From positions 5,580,001 through 5,644,000 of the forward strand of contig NC_057789.1 in assembly GCF_014905175.1 (NCBI RefSeq): a stretch of DNA of 64,000 nt. The letters run 5' to 3'. The notes beneath the pieces are model-generated. The model was not told the origin of the DNA and ran no database searches. It saw nothing but the letters and a program-made list of their open reading frames with translations. The position numbers and the translations under genes are program-made. Position 1 is the first letter of the stretch. Every line of letters starts with the position of its first letter. Positions 1-12,300 of the stretch are shown piece by piece. This stretch comes from Aphidius gifuensis (lineage: Eukaryota > Arthropoda > Insecta > Hymenoptera > Braconidae).

Positions 1-2502
1 TTTTGTTTTCTATTTGTTTTTGTTACACATATATATGTATAGTTCAGAGGCAATGTAAGTTGTACAACTGTATGGGGATTAATGTTAGCTTTAGGGATAA
101 AGTCAAAACTTTGTTGTATCATTGTCTATATACATTTGGCAAGTTGTATATGTTTTACTGCAAGTGTGTGTTTATAAATATATCTACATATATGAATTCA
201 CTTGTGATGGTACCAAGTATGGCAAGTATAGCAAGAAGCAAATAGCAACAAGGTAACGCCTGCATGTTTAGCTGTATAATTGACTCATCCCTAGTGGTTT
301 TCGTAGTCGTTTAAGGGTATCAAGCAGTCTTTCGCATTCTATGTCAACCATCTCACACGCTTAATACCCCGAATAATTAACTCGTCGTCGCTTCTTTCCT
401 TCATTTGTGTCTGGTGTAGTTGTTTTCGCGATGTGTCTACCACAATTTCAACGAGATCCAAAAACAAATAAAACAGACAACCTCAAACTACAAAACCATA
501 ATAATAGACATATGTGTGTATTATTTATTTTTTTTTCTTTTGTCATAAAGATCGCAAAGAAAGATACTTGATGAGTTAAAAAAAAAAAGAAATTTTATTT
601 TCTAAAGGGATAAGAATATAGCAAAACAAACATAAGACAAAGATACAAACAAAAAATAAAATAAAATACGAGTGTTATATATAGTGATGGGGTAAAAATA
701 GTTGCAAAAAATAATAAGGGATGGTTTTGGGGGTTTGGTCGCATGTTCCCTTGTGACATGCTATGGATGATCGAGCACCACTGACGCGGGAATAACGGTG
801 GTTTGGGATGGGGTCGACTGGTCATGGCATGCCAGGGATGATTAATGCATACCATATCCTCTCTCTCTCTCTCTTGCTACCCTTATATCAATAGCCAACA
901 TTGTAACCACACTATTGCTTTGTATTTTTTTATATACATTCATTGCAACGATACATATATAGACTGCACATTAAAAGTTGTACAGCATGTACAGGTGCAC
1001 ATTCTGACTGGTTTCTGTCACAGCAAAGACAAGTTTTATAAGAAACGAAGAAAAAAAAAATAAATATATTATATATAAAATGCAGAGACTACTGGGCTAT
1101 TTAGAACTTTCGAGTAAGAATTAAAAAGAGTTAATTTCTTTCGTGCTAACTTGGCAAATTTCTGAGACATTGAGGGTGTAAAAAGAGCGCAATTTTCAAC
1201 GGTAATTATATCAACGTCTTGAAATGGAGGGTTGAATTCTTGGTACTTGGATATATTTATTTTTTTTTTTTTTTCTTTTTTCTTATTTTAGTTTGTTATG
1301 CCTGATGACTTTTGGCAGATGACAAGAATTTTAAATGTGATATTTTGATAAATATATATATATACATTCTTTATTTTATTTCTACAGCAATTATTGTATT
1401 GATTTTGGTTTTTAAATTACTTGAAATAAACTCATTATGAATTTATATATTTTTAAAATAATCACTAATAATTTGTCTATTTATATTTTACTTGTTTTCA
1501 ATATACTGATAACCCTTTGCCTCTTTTATCAACAAAATAATAACAAGATAAAATACTACTAGTTTATCTTATTTATTTTTTTCAACGTCACACACTAATG
1601 TAAAAAATATATAATAAAAAAAAAAAAGATTGAATGTAAATAGAGGAAAAAAAATACAAAATGAAAATAATAATAAAAACCAAAGATGATATCGTATTGT
1701 TCTTGTCCATCAGTATCTCAATTCGTATCATATCATCGATACCGAGCCAAAAAAAAAAAATAATATTTTCTCTTATCTAACCATATTTATCTCTCAATTC
1801 TCATTCATATATACAAAGCATCAATACTCATCCACAAAACGATCTAAAAAATTTTCCAACATTTAAAAAAATTACAAATCCATAAAATTTACAAATAATC
1901 ATAAAAACAAAATTAAAAAACGGAAAAAACTATATCCAGGATATTCCGAACATCATCCCCATCATCCACATTCACAAAAAATTCTCGCAATATAGTATTT
2001 TGTTTTTTTTTTTTATTTTATTTTTGTATTTTACCCACAGATACAATCATTTTTTTTTTTGTTTTTATATTTTTATCCTTTTGGTACACGACAACAGTTG
2101 AGCCATGAAGCACCGCCGGAAGCCTACGCAAACCCCGTTTACACACATAATATATATACGTGTGTGTGTGTTGGTATCATATCTACATGTATAGATAAAT
2201 TCACACGCACACAAATATACTATTATATCTGCATATTTAGCAGCAAATATAGAGAGGCACATAGCTCTACACTCTACAGTATAGCTATAGACATTTCGAT
2301 TCACGTTGAAGTTGCACGTGAGCCCTCGACGTGAAAATCCACAGTTACCCTCCTCCTATCTTCTATGTACAATGTTCATATATATATGCAACTGATGCTA
2401 ATGTGTGCGAATATTGCATGTATCTATCTACATGTATATATATGCATCATAGTGATCTCAGTTGTTACAGAGGTTGAACAGAGATGAAAACTTGAATCGT
2501 GG
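1..2502. other. Non-coding AT-rich stretch
   Basis: No reading frame here shows a recognisable domain or a chain of exons with splice sites. The open frames are low-complexity products of poly-A/T and CT-rich DNA. Two less AT-rich patches (about 250-480 and 720-850) break the background, and AT-rich microsatellite tracts occur throughout. It could be intergenic DNA, an untranslated region or a large intron of a gene outside the window. Confidence 0.6.
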
Positions 2503-2942
2503 TAAAATAGCTATGAGAGGAGAAAGGGATAAAGGGATAAAGGATGTATGAAGGGTCGAATGGTGGTGGCGGTAACGCGATAAACGGATTAACAGCGAAC
2601 TCGAACCCAAACCCCAAAGGGAAAATGGAATGGGTCGGCCAAGTGAGAACGACGAGGTAGACGAGGTGGATTGTTAAATGAGGAGGTGGAGAATTTGCGA
2701 GGATGTCACGGCATCACACTCATTCCTCGTTTTACTTTACTACCCATATAGATATTTTTTTTTTTATTTTTTTTTAATATACAACATTATACATGACAGT
2801 CATCTCACGTGATCTTTCAACTTTGTCGTTTTTATTTTTTGCCTACTGTTTTTGTATATTTTTATTTTATTTTCATTCAACTTTTTGTCCACTTGTCTTT
2901 TTCTTTTTTTTTTTTTTTTTCTTTTCTTTTTTCTCTTTCGTG
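2503..2942 (+). repeat. Left copy of a 440-bp near-identical direct repeat
   Basis: This block starts at TAAAATAGCTATGAGAGG and ends at CTCTTTCGTG. It recurs at 6871-7311 in the same orientation with differences seen only in the lengths or interruptions of poly-T runs. Sequence on either side of the two copies differs, so the boundaries are sharp. It is not an obvious LTR: there is no TG...CA terminus, and no gag/pol lies between the copies. The near identity points to a recent event or an assembly duplication. Confidence 0.9.
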
Positions 2943-2994
2943 ACCTCCGCTTTAGGCTTTAATGAAATGAAAAAAATTATGTGCCGAATATTAC

Positions 2995-3720
2995 AAAATA
3001 ACGAATACCTCCTATGTAGTCCTGTGTTCCTGATACGAAAATGATTCTTTTCCGATAATTTCATATAGAACTTACAAAACAATCAGAAAAACATGATAAA
3101 AAAATTATTTTTAATAAAATAACGAATACCTCTTATGTAGTCCTGTGTTCCTGATACGAAAATTATTTTTTTTCATTAATTTTTCAGCGAACTTTCGAGA
3201 TAATTGGGAAAACAGAGAAAAAAATTATTTCTAATGAAATAACGAATGCCTCTTATCTAATTCTATTATTTTGATAAGAAAATAATTTTTTTTGAGAATT
3301 TTTCGGCCAAATTTCGATTTTGATAAGAAAAACATAATAAAAAAATTTTATTTTGATAAAATAGCAAATACCTCTTATGTAGTCCAATGTTCCTGACACA
3401 AAAATAATTTTTTTCTCAAATATTCTTCAGTGAATTTTTGAGATAATCAAAAAAACATAATAAAAAAATTATTTTTTAATAAAATAACGAATACCTCTGA
3501 ATTTCTATGTTCCTCATACGAAAATAATTTTTCTATGATAATTCTTTAGCGAATTTACAAAATAATCGAGATAACGTGAAGGAATAAATCTATTTTTAAT
3601 AAAATAACGAATGCCTCTCATGGAATTCTATAATTTTGATACGAAAATAGTTCCTTTTTAAGAATTCTCTCTTTCTCAGTTCTTGAAAAAAATAAAGAAA
3701 TTACAGTTGGGCATGTTTTT
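2995..3720 (+). repeat. Six-copy tandem repeat, about 120-bp monomer
   Basis: A unit beginning AAAATAACGAATACCTCTT recurs with its ACGAAT anchor (or a variant) at about 3001, 3122, 3242, 3363, 3487 and 3607, giving periods of 120-124 bp. Each monomer continues with a TTCCTGATACGAAAATAATT-like segment and a short poly-A part. Monomers are diverged from one another, so the array is old or fast evolving. It lies at the left end of the DNA bracketed by the 440-bp repeats, directly beyond the truncated end of the citron-like fragment. Confidence 0.85.
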
Positions 3721-3852
3721 AGGACGATGCAACACGATTGTCTTTATTTTAGGACTGCGATAGAGTAAAAAGTAATTTAGGACTGAAAAATTTCAACACG
3801 GGGGGTATTATTAAAGTTAAAAAAAATACAGAATAGAAAAAAAATAACATAC

Positions 3853-5574
3853 CAAATGATGATGATTTTTTTTCCCAAACTGGATGTACAGTTCTAGTTG
3901 ATCGTCCAAATTCATTTACGAAAACTCCAAATGTCTCGTAGCAAAACAAAAATTCCTTGATTCGATGGATCGAGACTCCAATGTCTAATATTTCTAGCGG
4001 AATCGACTCTTTAGCACGAGATGATTTACATAAATCGATAGAGGTTTCAGTCATATCCCAAGTATTTAAATCCAGCCTACGAGTTTTTGTAAGACTTACG
4101 ATGAGTGAGCAGTCTTTAAATACAGCCGACTTGCATAATTCATCAAATTGATATTCGTTTTTGAGCTTAAATTTATTCTGATGCTGAATTTCATATATTA
4201 ATAAACATTTTTCTTTTACAACTAAAAGCAACTTATTTTTTAAAACGTAATGAAGACATTGCTCTATACCATTTATGTTATTAGTTTTTACTGCTGCTGC
4301 TGAACAACCAGATTTTGCACTTTTTTTCAATTCTTCAATACCACAAGAAATTACCCTTCTTTCTTGGCCACAAATCATTATTGCTAAACCAAAAGTTTTA
4401 TGTACCGATAAATAATGAACTTCTTCAAATTCCGGTATTCTGGTCAACATCTTGTATTCCGAAAGGCAAAAAGCAAACAGTCCTTCTTGTGCACAAATAA
4501 GAAGGATATCTGGATTTAGCTTTACCACAGAATGAAGCACCAGGCGGTTTCTTTCTATTCGCAAAATAGTTTTATCAGCCAAAGTTTTATTAGCCAAACG
4601 TGACGCTAATCTTTTTATTGAATGAATATTTGTCAGCCATTGGTTTTTAGTTTCTATTTTTTCAGCACAAACAACTAAATGGGCTGGTGAGTTGCCAGGC
4701 AAACATCGGCCGAAACTTTCAATCATAAAAACTGTTTTTGACTTGCAAACTGTTAATCTCGGGATGTTTTCTGATTGAAAATTTTCATGCAATAAAAAAC
4801 CAGATTCGTTTAGTAAATTTATACTTTTATAGGCTAACTCTTGATTCAATGAATCATCTTTATAGACCCGAAGGTGTCCGTTTTTTAGCCGAAGATAGAC
4901 CTTTTCCCATTTAGCCCTCAAATTGTGTCCATCATTATTAAATGGGATCGAAACGTAACTTTCCATTTTGATGTCATGACAATTATTGTTATTATCAATA
5001 TTATCATCATCATCATCATCATGTACTACCAATTCATCAATTGGTAGTAGAATAATGCATCCTTTTTTTTTTTGAAGTATCACCAAGTTTTGTTGCACGT
5101 TTGGTTTGAGCAGATTGTGGTTTGAGCAGATTCTGTTTATCTGTTAGTTCCAGATCTGTGATTTCTAAGTCATCTACAGATGCATCATACTTACTTGTAT
5201 TGAATCCGGGACTTTTCTTCCGATATCTGAGAACTTTTCTCTCATTTTTTGATAGTTCTCTTGAATTTCTCCACAAAAAAATTTTTTCAATCCATCGATT
5301 TCATTTTTGAGGGTATTATATTCATGTTTTGTTATTTCCACTTTTTCTGCTAATATTTTCATTTGTGCTTCATCTTTTTTTATTTTTTTATTTAAATTCA
5401 AGTTTTCTATTTCAAGTGTCTTTATTTGATCACTGAATTTTTTTAATTTCTCAGAGTATTCGAGTTCTTTTTGACGCAGAGAAGCCTTTAACAAATCATT
5501 CGCTTCCATTAATTCTTTTTTGACTGTTCCGACAATTACATTGCACGTACTTGAAAAGAAATCTTCATGATCAT
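3853..5574 (-). pseudogene. Citron-kinase-like fragment (coiled coil + PH + partial CNH)
   Basis: Minus-strand exons resemble the C-terminal half of citron Rho-interacting kinase (Drosophila sticky), a cytokinesis scaffold/kinase. The exon at 5195-5574 has a clean acceptor (TTTTCAAACAG) and encodes a lysine/glutamate-rich coiled coil. The exon ending at 3853 encodes a PH-like segment (WEKVYLRLKNGHLRVY; later KNQWLTNIHSIKRL) and then a CNH domain (DILLICAQEGLFAF, EFLFCYETFGVFVNEFGRST). CNH stops at a donor (TTTG|GTATGT) and its last blades are absent; the kinase domain and a C1 zinc finger are also missing. Between coiled coil and PH the reading needs either a 54-bp intron (5141-5194) lacking a pyrimidine tract, or two one-base shifts near A-runs at about 5215 and 5065. 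Introns show it is a genomic fragment, not a retrocopy. I infer a non-functional partial duplicate; a rearranged but expressed piece cannot be excluded. Confidence 0.75.
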
Positions 5575-5799
5575 CTGTTTGAAAACGAAAAAAAAAAAAA
5601 TAATTCATTAACTGCTATTTGAAAATTGAAAAGAACAATATTACGGTAGAAATTTGTTTTAACATCGACTAATTCGGTTCAGCGGTTCAAAAAATATTGC
5701 AAAAATCAATTTGAGACACTATATATCGTTGAATAAAAAAAAAATAAACGACCGAAAAATTTGAAAAAAATATATCATTTTCTGCTGGATAAAGGAGAA

Positions 5800-6675
5800 T
5801 TTAGAGATGCACACGAGACGAGACGAGACGAGATTTGATCGAGTCTCGTCTCGGTCTCGAAAAATGACTAAAACAACAGTCTCGTCTCGGTATCGTCTCG
5901 GCTGAAAAAATCAGAGTCTCGTCTCGAGTAAAAAAAATTGGAGTCTCGTCTAGTCTCGGCTGTATAAATATAAAGTGAACAAAAGTAAACTTTTTTTTTT
6001 TTATTATACCAATACAACATTTTTAAATATATACATTCTTATAATATATGCATATAAAATATTTTTTTTTTCTTTTTTATTCTTTTATAACGTATGAGTA
6101 CTTTATTAGTTTTTTTTCAATTATTAATTAAGAATGAATATTGCATTTATTTTAACTCAAAAATTACGTATCGATTGTACTGAACAACAAACAAAAAAAA
6201 AATATATAAAATGAATATAAATTAATAATAAATAAATCAAGTTTAAATTAAAAAAAAAAATGCTTATTTATACTTTGATTTAACATATATAATGAAGATG
6301 TTCTTTATTTATTTCGTACGTCTAAATCAAAATATAATTTACCATTATTTTTTTAAATTAAGCTGGATTTCAATTTAATTTTTATTTATTTTATATATTT
6401 TTTTGTTTGTTTATAGTTATTATATAGATGCAATATGTATAAGAACTTAATACTAAAAAAGGCACCACAAAAAAAAAAAAAAAAAATTAAGAAAACCAAA
6501 TTTGATATTATTGATGACATGGCGAGACTCTCGCGAGAAGTCTCGGACTATTGCTAGTATCGTCTCGGTCTCGTCTCGCCTCAAAAATTGTCAGTCTCGT
6601 CTCGGTCTCGTCTCGAGTTCGCGAGACGAGACGAGAAAGTGCCGAGACTGGTCTCGTCTCGTGTGCATCTCTAAA
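5800..6675. mobile_element. Foldback/MITE-like element with GTCTCG arrays
   Basis: The ends are inverted copies: TTTAGAGATGCACACGAGAC at 5800 and its complement GTCTCGTGTGCATCTCTAAA ending at 6675. Just inside each end lie tandem GTCTC/GAGAC units (5811-5960 and 6520-6660) on opposite strands, so the arms could fold into a long hairpin. The middle, about 550 bp, is AT-rich and has no coding capacity. The AGAGATG-type terminus resembles non-autonomous hAT elements, but no clear 8-bp target duplication is visible, so the class assignment is a guess. Confidence 0.75.
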
Positions 6676-6870
6676 AGAGATGGCTTAAAGCCACACCGAT
6701 GTTACCTGATCTGGTCTCAATATGAACAATGTAAACAATATCAATATATGTATATATATTCTATCATGATAATCATGATAATTTTGTTAGTCAAATGGAA
6801 TGTTATTCTCTGTGGGTGAAATGCCATGTCTTGTGTTTGCGTATTCATTAGATAATGTCGATATTGTATC

Positions 6871-7311
6871 TAAAATAGCTATGAGAGGAGAAAGGGATAA
6901 AGGGATAAAGGATGTATGAAGGGTCGAATGGTGGTGGCGGTAACGCGATAAACGGATTAACAGCGAACTCGAACCCAAACCCCAAAGGGAAAATGGAATG
7001 GGTCGGCCAAGTGAGAACGACGAGGTAGACGAGGTGGATTGTTAAATGAGGAGGTGGAGAATTTGCGAGGATGTCACGGCATCACACTCATTCCTCGTTT
7101 TACTTTACTACCCATATAGATATTTTTTTTTTTTTATTTTTTTTTAATATACAACATTATACATGACAGTCATCTCACGTGATCTTTCAACTTTGTCGTT
7201 TTTATTTTTTGCCTACTGTTTTTGTATATTTTTATTTTATTTTCATTCAACTTTTTGTCCACTTGTCTTTTTCTTTTTTTCTTTTTTTTCTTTTCTTTTT
7301 TCTCTTTCGTG
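6871..7311 (+). repeat. Right copy of the 440-bp direct repeat
   Basis: Partner of the block at 2503-2942, same orientation and nearly base-for-base identical apart from poly-T tracts. The sequence to its right (TGAATATACTTTCTCACC) presumably continues the ancestral locus, while the sequence right of the left copy belongs to the intervening citron-containing segment. Confidence 0.9.
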
Positions 7312-9333
7312 TGAATATACTTTCTCACCGTATTTCGCGTCGACTTGTCACGTTGAAGTATCCGCTTTTATGGATACCGTCACCTCGACTCATTCGTTTT
7401 TTTTTTTCAGCAGCTTTCGTTCAAGTTTTTTTGATTTATTTATTTATATTTATTTTTTTCAAATAATAATAATAATAATATATAAGAAAAGAAACGAGTT
7501 GATTTTTATTTTTTTTTATTTTTGACAAAGAGTGTATGTGCGGTATTTGATTTTTAAAAAACAAATAAATATAAAAAATAGAATTGAATTCTGATCACGT
7601 TGAAAGAAGGATATTACGTGGTAAAGAATATAATAAGAATAAACTTATGAATCTTGTATGTGCGGCTGTTCATTTCGGCAGATATTTAGTTTAGTTTATT
7701 GGCTTTTATTTATTTTTATTTTTTCTCTTCATTTGTACTGTTGAAGAATTGAGGTGATTGCTATAATTAGTAAGCTGTTTGTCGACATGATGGTAAAATA
7801 AAATAAAAAAAAAAAAAAAGAATATATATATAAAAAAATGTCATGTAGAATTGTTATTTATTTTTTATTTACCCTTGCGGGCGTGTGGAAAAAAAATACC
7901 GTAAAAAATGAAGAAGACCTGCGTCTGACTCAAACGGGGATTGCACTACTGGCTCGTCTCAACTGACTAACTGTCAATACTTTTATACTCTGGCACACGA
8001 GTATCTGTATGGTTTCATCTTTACGTACATAAAAAAAATATATAAAAATACCACTGAAAGCCCACGACAATTGGATGAGACCAGAAACCATTTGAATCAC
8101 GATATACACGCACATTAAAATGAAAAAAAAATATATAAAAAAAATCAACAAATAGAATCTCATCGATATAAATTTTTTTAAAATAATGTCCAAGGTTAAA
8201 AATTTAATTCAAACACTCACCCAGAGTAAAAAAAAGTAAACCTCTTAATTTTTTTTCTTTAAAAAAAAAAAAAAAAAAAAAAACCTTTTAAAATATATTA
8301 CAAAAAAAATAATCATAATAATAACATAACAGTTGTATTTTTTTATCGCAAGTTATTCTTTCATGCCTTGGGCCCAATCGATATACCATCAAGAAACTTT
8401 TTTTTCTCGAAACTCAAGATGAGAGTACACCTTTACTTTACAATCATCAAGCCATACCGAAAATTTTTTTAAAATCGTTTATTTTTCCTTCATGAATTTT
8501 TTATTTTTATTTTTTGAACCAAGGTAAAAAGGTGCAAAGATCAGGTACTTAACAAAAGCGTTGTTGAAAATATATCTGAAACAATGCCCAAGGCATCACA
8601 CATACAAATGCTATACATATGAAACAAGGTATATATATGAAATACATTTGCGTACATTATAAATGTGCGTGTTTGCGTAGTTTAATTCATATCTATATAC
8701 ATACGTCATGCTTTCCCACGCAGTCTACAACATGGTAGTGTCGTTGTCATTGTCGTTGTAATCCCAGGCTATTTTGCTGGACAAAAAGAGAGAGAGATAA
8801 AGTTAGAAGATAAAGACAAAAATATAAAAGAAATCAAGTATATATATATAATCAAGAAAACAAGAAAAATAAGCGCGCGTGCACATATCGTTCGCGTGCG
8901 TGTGTGTTGCTTGTTATCGCTGAATCTCATACACCACCACCACCAACATACATACACACCCAGCTCTCTTATCTTATTTTTTGATTTCTCGCTCTCTTTG
9001 TTTGTTTTTTTTTTTTTTTTCCTTTTTCTCATCTGTGATATAGTGTTATATATATTGCGACTACATCGTGAGCTCCTACACGCGTCTAAATAATCCTCCA
9101 CCCCCTTATTTTTCCCTATAACCTTAACACCTATTTTTTTTTTCTCCATCAATATTTTTCTATTTTATTTTTTCAATGCTCTCTGTCTCACTTTTTCAAT
9201 GCTCTTTGCAAAATGTGCATACATATATACATTGAATTGGCAAAAGGCGAGATCGCGTTGAACGCGCGCACATATACAACTTGTATATATGGATAAAATA
9301 CAATACAGAAACAAGGATTGAGTGCGCGCACGA

Positions 9334-9372
9334 GGCATGCATGCATGCCTGCATGCATTCATCCATGCATGG
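9334..9372. repeat. GCATGC tetranucleotide microsatellite
   Basis: A short run built from imperfect GCAT units, with several palindromic GCATGC hexamers within 40 bp. It stands out from the TA-dominated repeats nearby. No function can be assigned from sequence. Confidence 0.6.
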
Positions 9373-12300
9373 ATATATAGTGTGTGGATATATATGTACA
9401 TGTACTCTGGGGCCAAGTCATCGCGTCACGCGAGGGCCATTAAAGGCGCGCGGGAGTCACCGGAGGCAGCCCCCGTCGCAATATCATTATATGCCCCCTT
9501 TTTTTTTATTTTTATTCCACCCCCTCACCCTTCAACGTCACGCCCTCACGATTCTGTATACGAATTACAACATTTTTTTTTTTTTTTTTTCTGCTTTATT
9601 CTTTTCTTCTCTTTCCTTTTCCGCTGATGGGGCTTTTTGATTTTTACTTTTTGTTTTTTTATATTTATTTTATATATATCTTGGCTTTTGTATTTTTGTT
9701 TTTATCCTTATTGCACGCTTTTATTTTATTTTATTTTTTTACTCTTTGTCCTGCTCGAGATCCACCTGATAACTAAACGGTGGTTAAGGACTTGTGATTC
9801 TATTTTTATTTTTTATATATATTTTTATATTTTTATTTCTCTTAAAATTACAGGATGTTAGCTTGAAAGAGTTTCATTGTGTTTGTTTTTTTTTACTTTA
9901 TTTTGAATTTATATATATAGTTTTTAAAAATTTGTTTTTTGTTTCTGGGAGGTCAAGATTTTTTTGATGAAAATTAGATAGATGAATGTGTGTTATTTAG
10001 GTCTAATATGTGGTTTATCAATATCTCAATTATACATGCGGGGCTATACCTCCCAAGAAGATTTAGAACTTTATTTTTTTTTTTTTTTAATTCTAACTTT
10101 GCTAAATTTGTCTATTTTTTTATTTTTTTCTTCTCTTTCATTTTTTTTTTTCATTTTTCAAGAAGAGTAGATACGCGGCTCTTGTGGTTTTCTCAGGGTC
10201 TTTGAGTATCCTCCGGGTAACGTGAGATGCCCGTTGGCGCCGTCGAGTAAATGGAGGAAAAGAAGATGAAAAAGTAAAGTAAAAAAAAAGGAATAGTAAA
10301 AAGAGAAAGATATAGAATAGGATGAAAAGTTGATGTGGTGGGAAAATAAAAAGGTTGGTTATATGCTGGCGGCAAAAGCTTGCTTGGAATCGAGACTCCT
10401 TCCGTTTCCGGATGAATCTACCCAACGTTTGGCAAGGTGGAGAAAGCTTTTGCAATATATATACATACATATATAGTCTATATATTATATGTATTTATAT
10501 AATGTACTGTAAGTTGCAACGAAGCAACGCCATGACTGGTTTAGGTTCTCGTTATACTCCACCAGACGTTTTGAGCCGAGATACCCTCTTATTTCCAGTC
10601 GTCTCTTCGTACAACCTTCCTCAATTTTCCGGCTTTCCTTTTGACTAAATTGCATCTCACAAGCTCATGTAAACCATCGACCCTTTTATAAACTTACTCA
10701 AAAAAAAATAAATAAAAAAAAAACAAAAATAAGTGCATGCAAAAAGCTTGGACTTTATATACATGCTGAATATAAAAATTATAAATTAATAATACGCGAA
10801 TTATACTGAACGATATATTACACCTATATAAAAAATAATATAAAACATATATTATATCGTATAATATATATATTAAATTTTATTCGTTAATTTAAAAACA
10901 TTGCCTAGAGTGATTTTTTTCGATAATTCAATAATGAACCAATGAATATTAAACAGCATTGAACACCGGTATAAAAAATATATCGATTACGACAGTTATA
11001 TATTATTTTTATAATCAAATTATAAATGAAATAAAAAAAAGATTATATAATTAATTCGATAAACAATAAAAACATTCTAAACAAATGGTTTAATTGTGAT
11101 ATAATAAAATTATGTTAAAAAAAAATCTGGTAGCTGGATAAGATAAGTGCATTTGTATATAGTAATGTACACATAAATAAATATCAACACAAACATATAT
11201 ACATATATTGTAGGTGGTTTATACATGATCGTTTGGCCAAGCGAATTACGTTCATATAATAATTATGTATACATAAAAAAATAAAAAAAAATAAAAACAA
11301 GGATGATTCGGTGTCAGAACAAAGTAAGAGAGGAAAAAAAATAAAATAAATTTGAGTGTGTGTAAAAAAAAAAAAGAGAGAATGATAGAAAGCAAGATGA
11401 GGCAGCTGAGTGTTGGCTCATTGGTCCTGTCGCATAATTAATGACCGCATAAACCGTGTGTGATGTTTGAATGCAAATGTTCTCTTGTTCACATATATCT
11501 GTCTCTTTCTCGCTCTAGCATATTTTTCTTCATGCTTTTTACCTACCCCCTCAAGCAATTCGTCAAATGCTAAATCATTATTTATTTTTTTTAAATCTTT
11601 TAAATATATTCATTAACATTATTTTATTTTTCTTTATTTTCCCTTCAACCCTAATACAAGTAGAAAAAAAAATATATATACAACGATGACTTGTTTCAAC
11701 TCTTCACGCTCTTTTCTCTTACCTCATTTATATTTACCTTATTTTATATTATATATATTTTTTTTTTTTGTTTCTACAATGCTTCTGCATATCCTTCATC
11801 AACCGATTTATGCTGATGTTACGTATATACACATTTGTTGTATTTGTATATAAACACACACTAACATTTATGTATATACTTACTCACTTAGTTACTTACA
11901 ATACTCAAGCGTGAATCATAAATGCATGCATACATACCAACCATGAAAAATGCAAATGGTGTGCACTGTTTAAGTGAAGATCCTTATATGGGTGGGCCAA
12001 TAAACTCATCCTCTTCTCGACAATTGCTTCAGATATATATTATTCATATTGAACTGCATCTTCAACTTATACTTTTTTATTATTTTTGTCTCATCTTTAA
12101 TATTTATTATATAACAATCGAAAACATTTAGAAATAAAATATAATAATATTCATGTTGTATATAGAATTTAAATCGATATTATGCACTTGTAAATTTAAT
12201 TTGATTCTTTTTTTTTTTTTCCTTAAATTTATGTTGAACAATTTAATGAAATAATGATTTAATGATATAATGATATATAATGAAGATTAAAGAAATCGGT

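Noticed and set aside
2995..3720. CRISPR-like array
   Set aside because: The whole 120-bp unit repeats with gradual divergence; there are no short identical repeats with unique spacers, and the host is a eukaryote.
2503..7311. LTR retrotransposon or provirus bracketed by 440-bp direct repeats
   Set aside because: The repeats lack TG...CA ends, no primer-binding site or polypurine tract was seen, and the interior encodes a citron fragment with introns rather than gag/pol.
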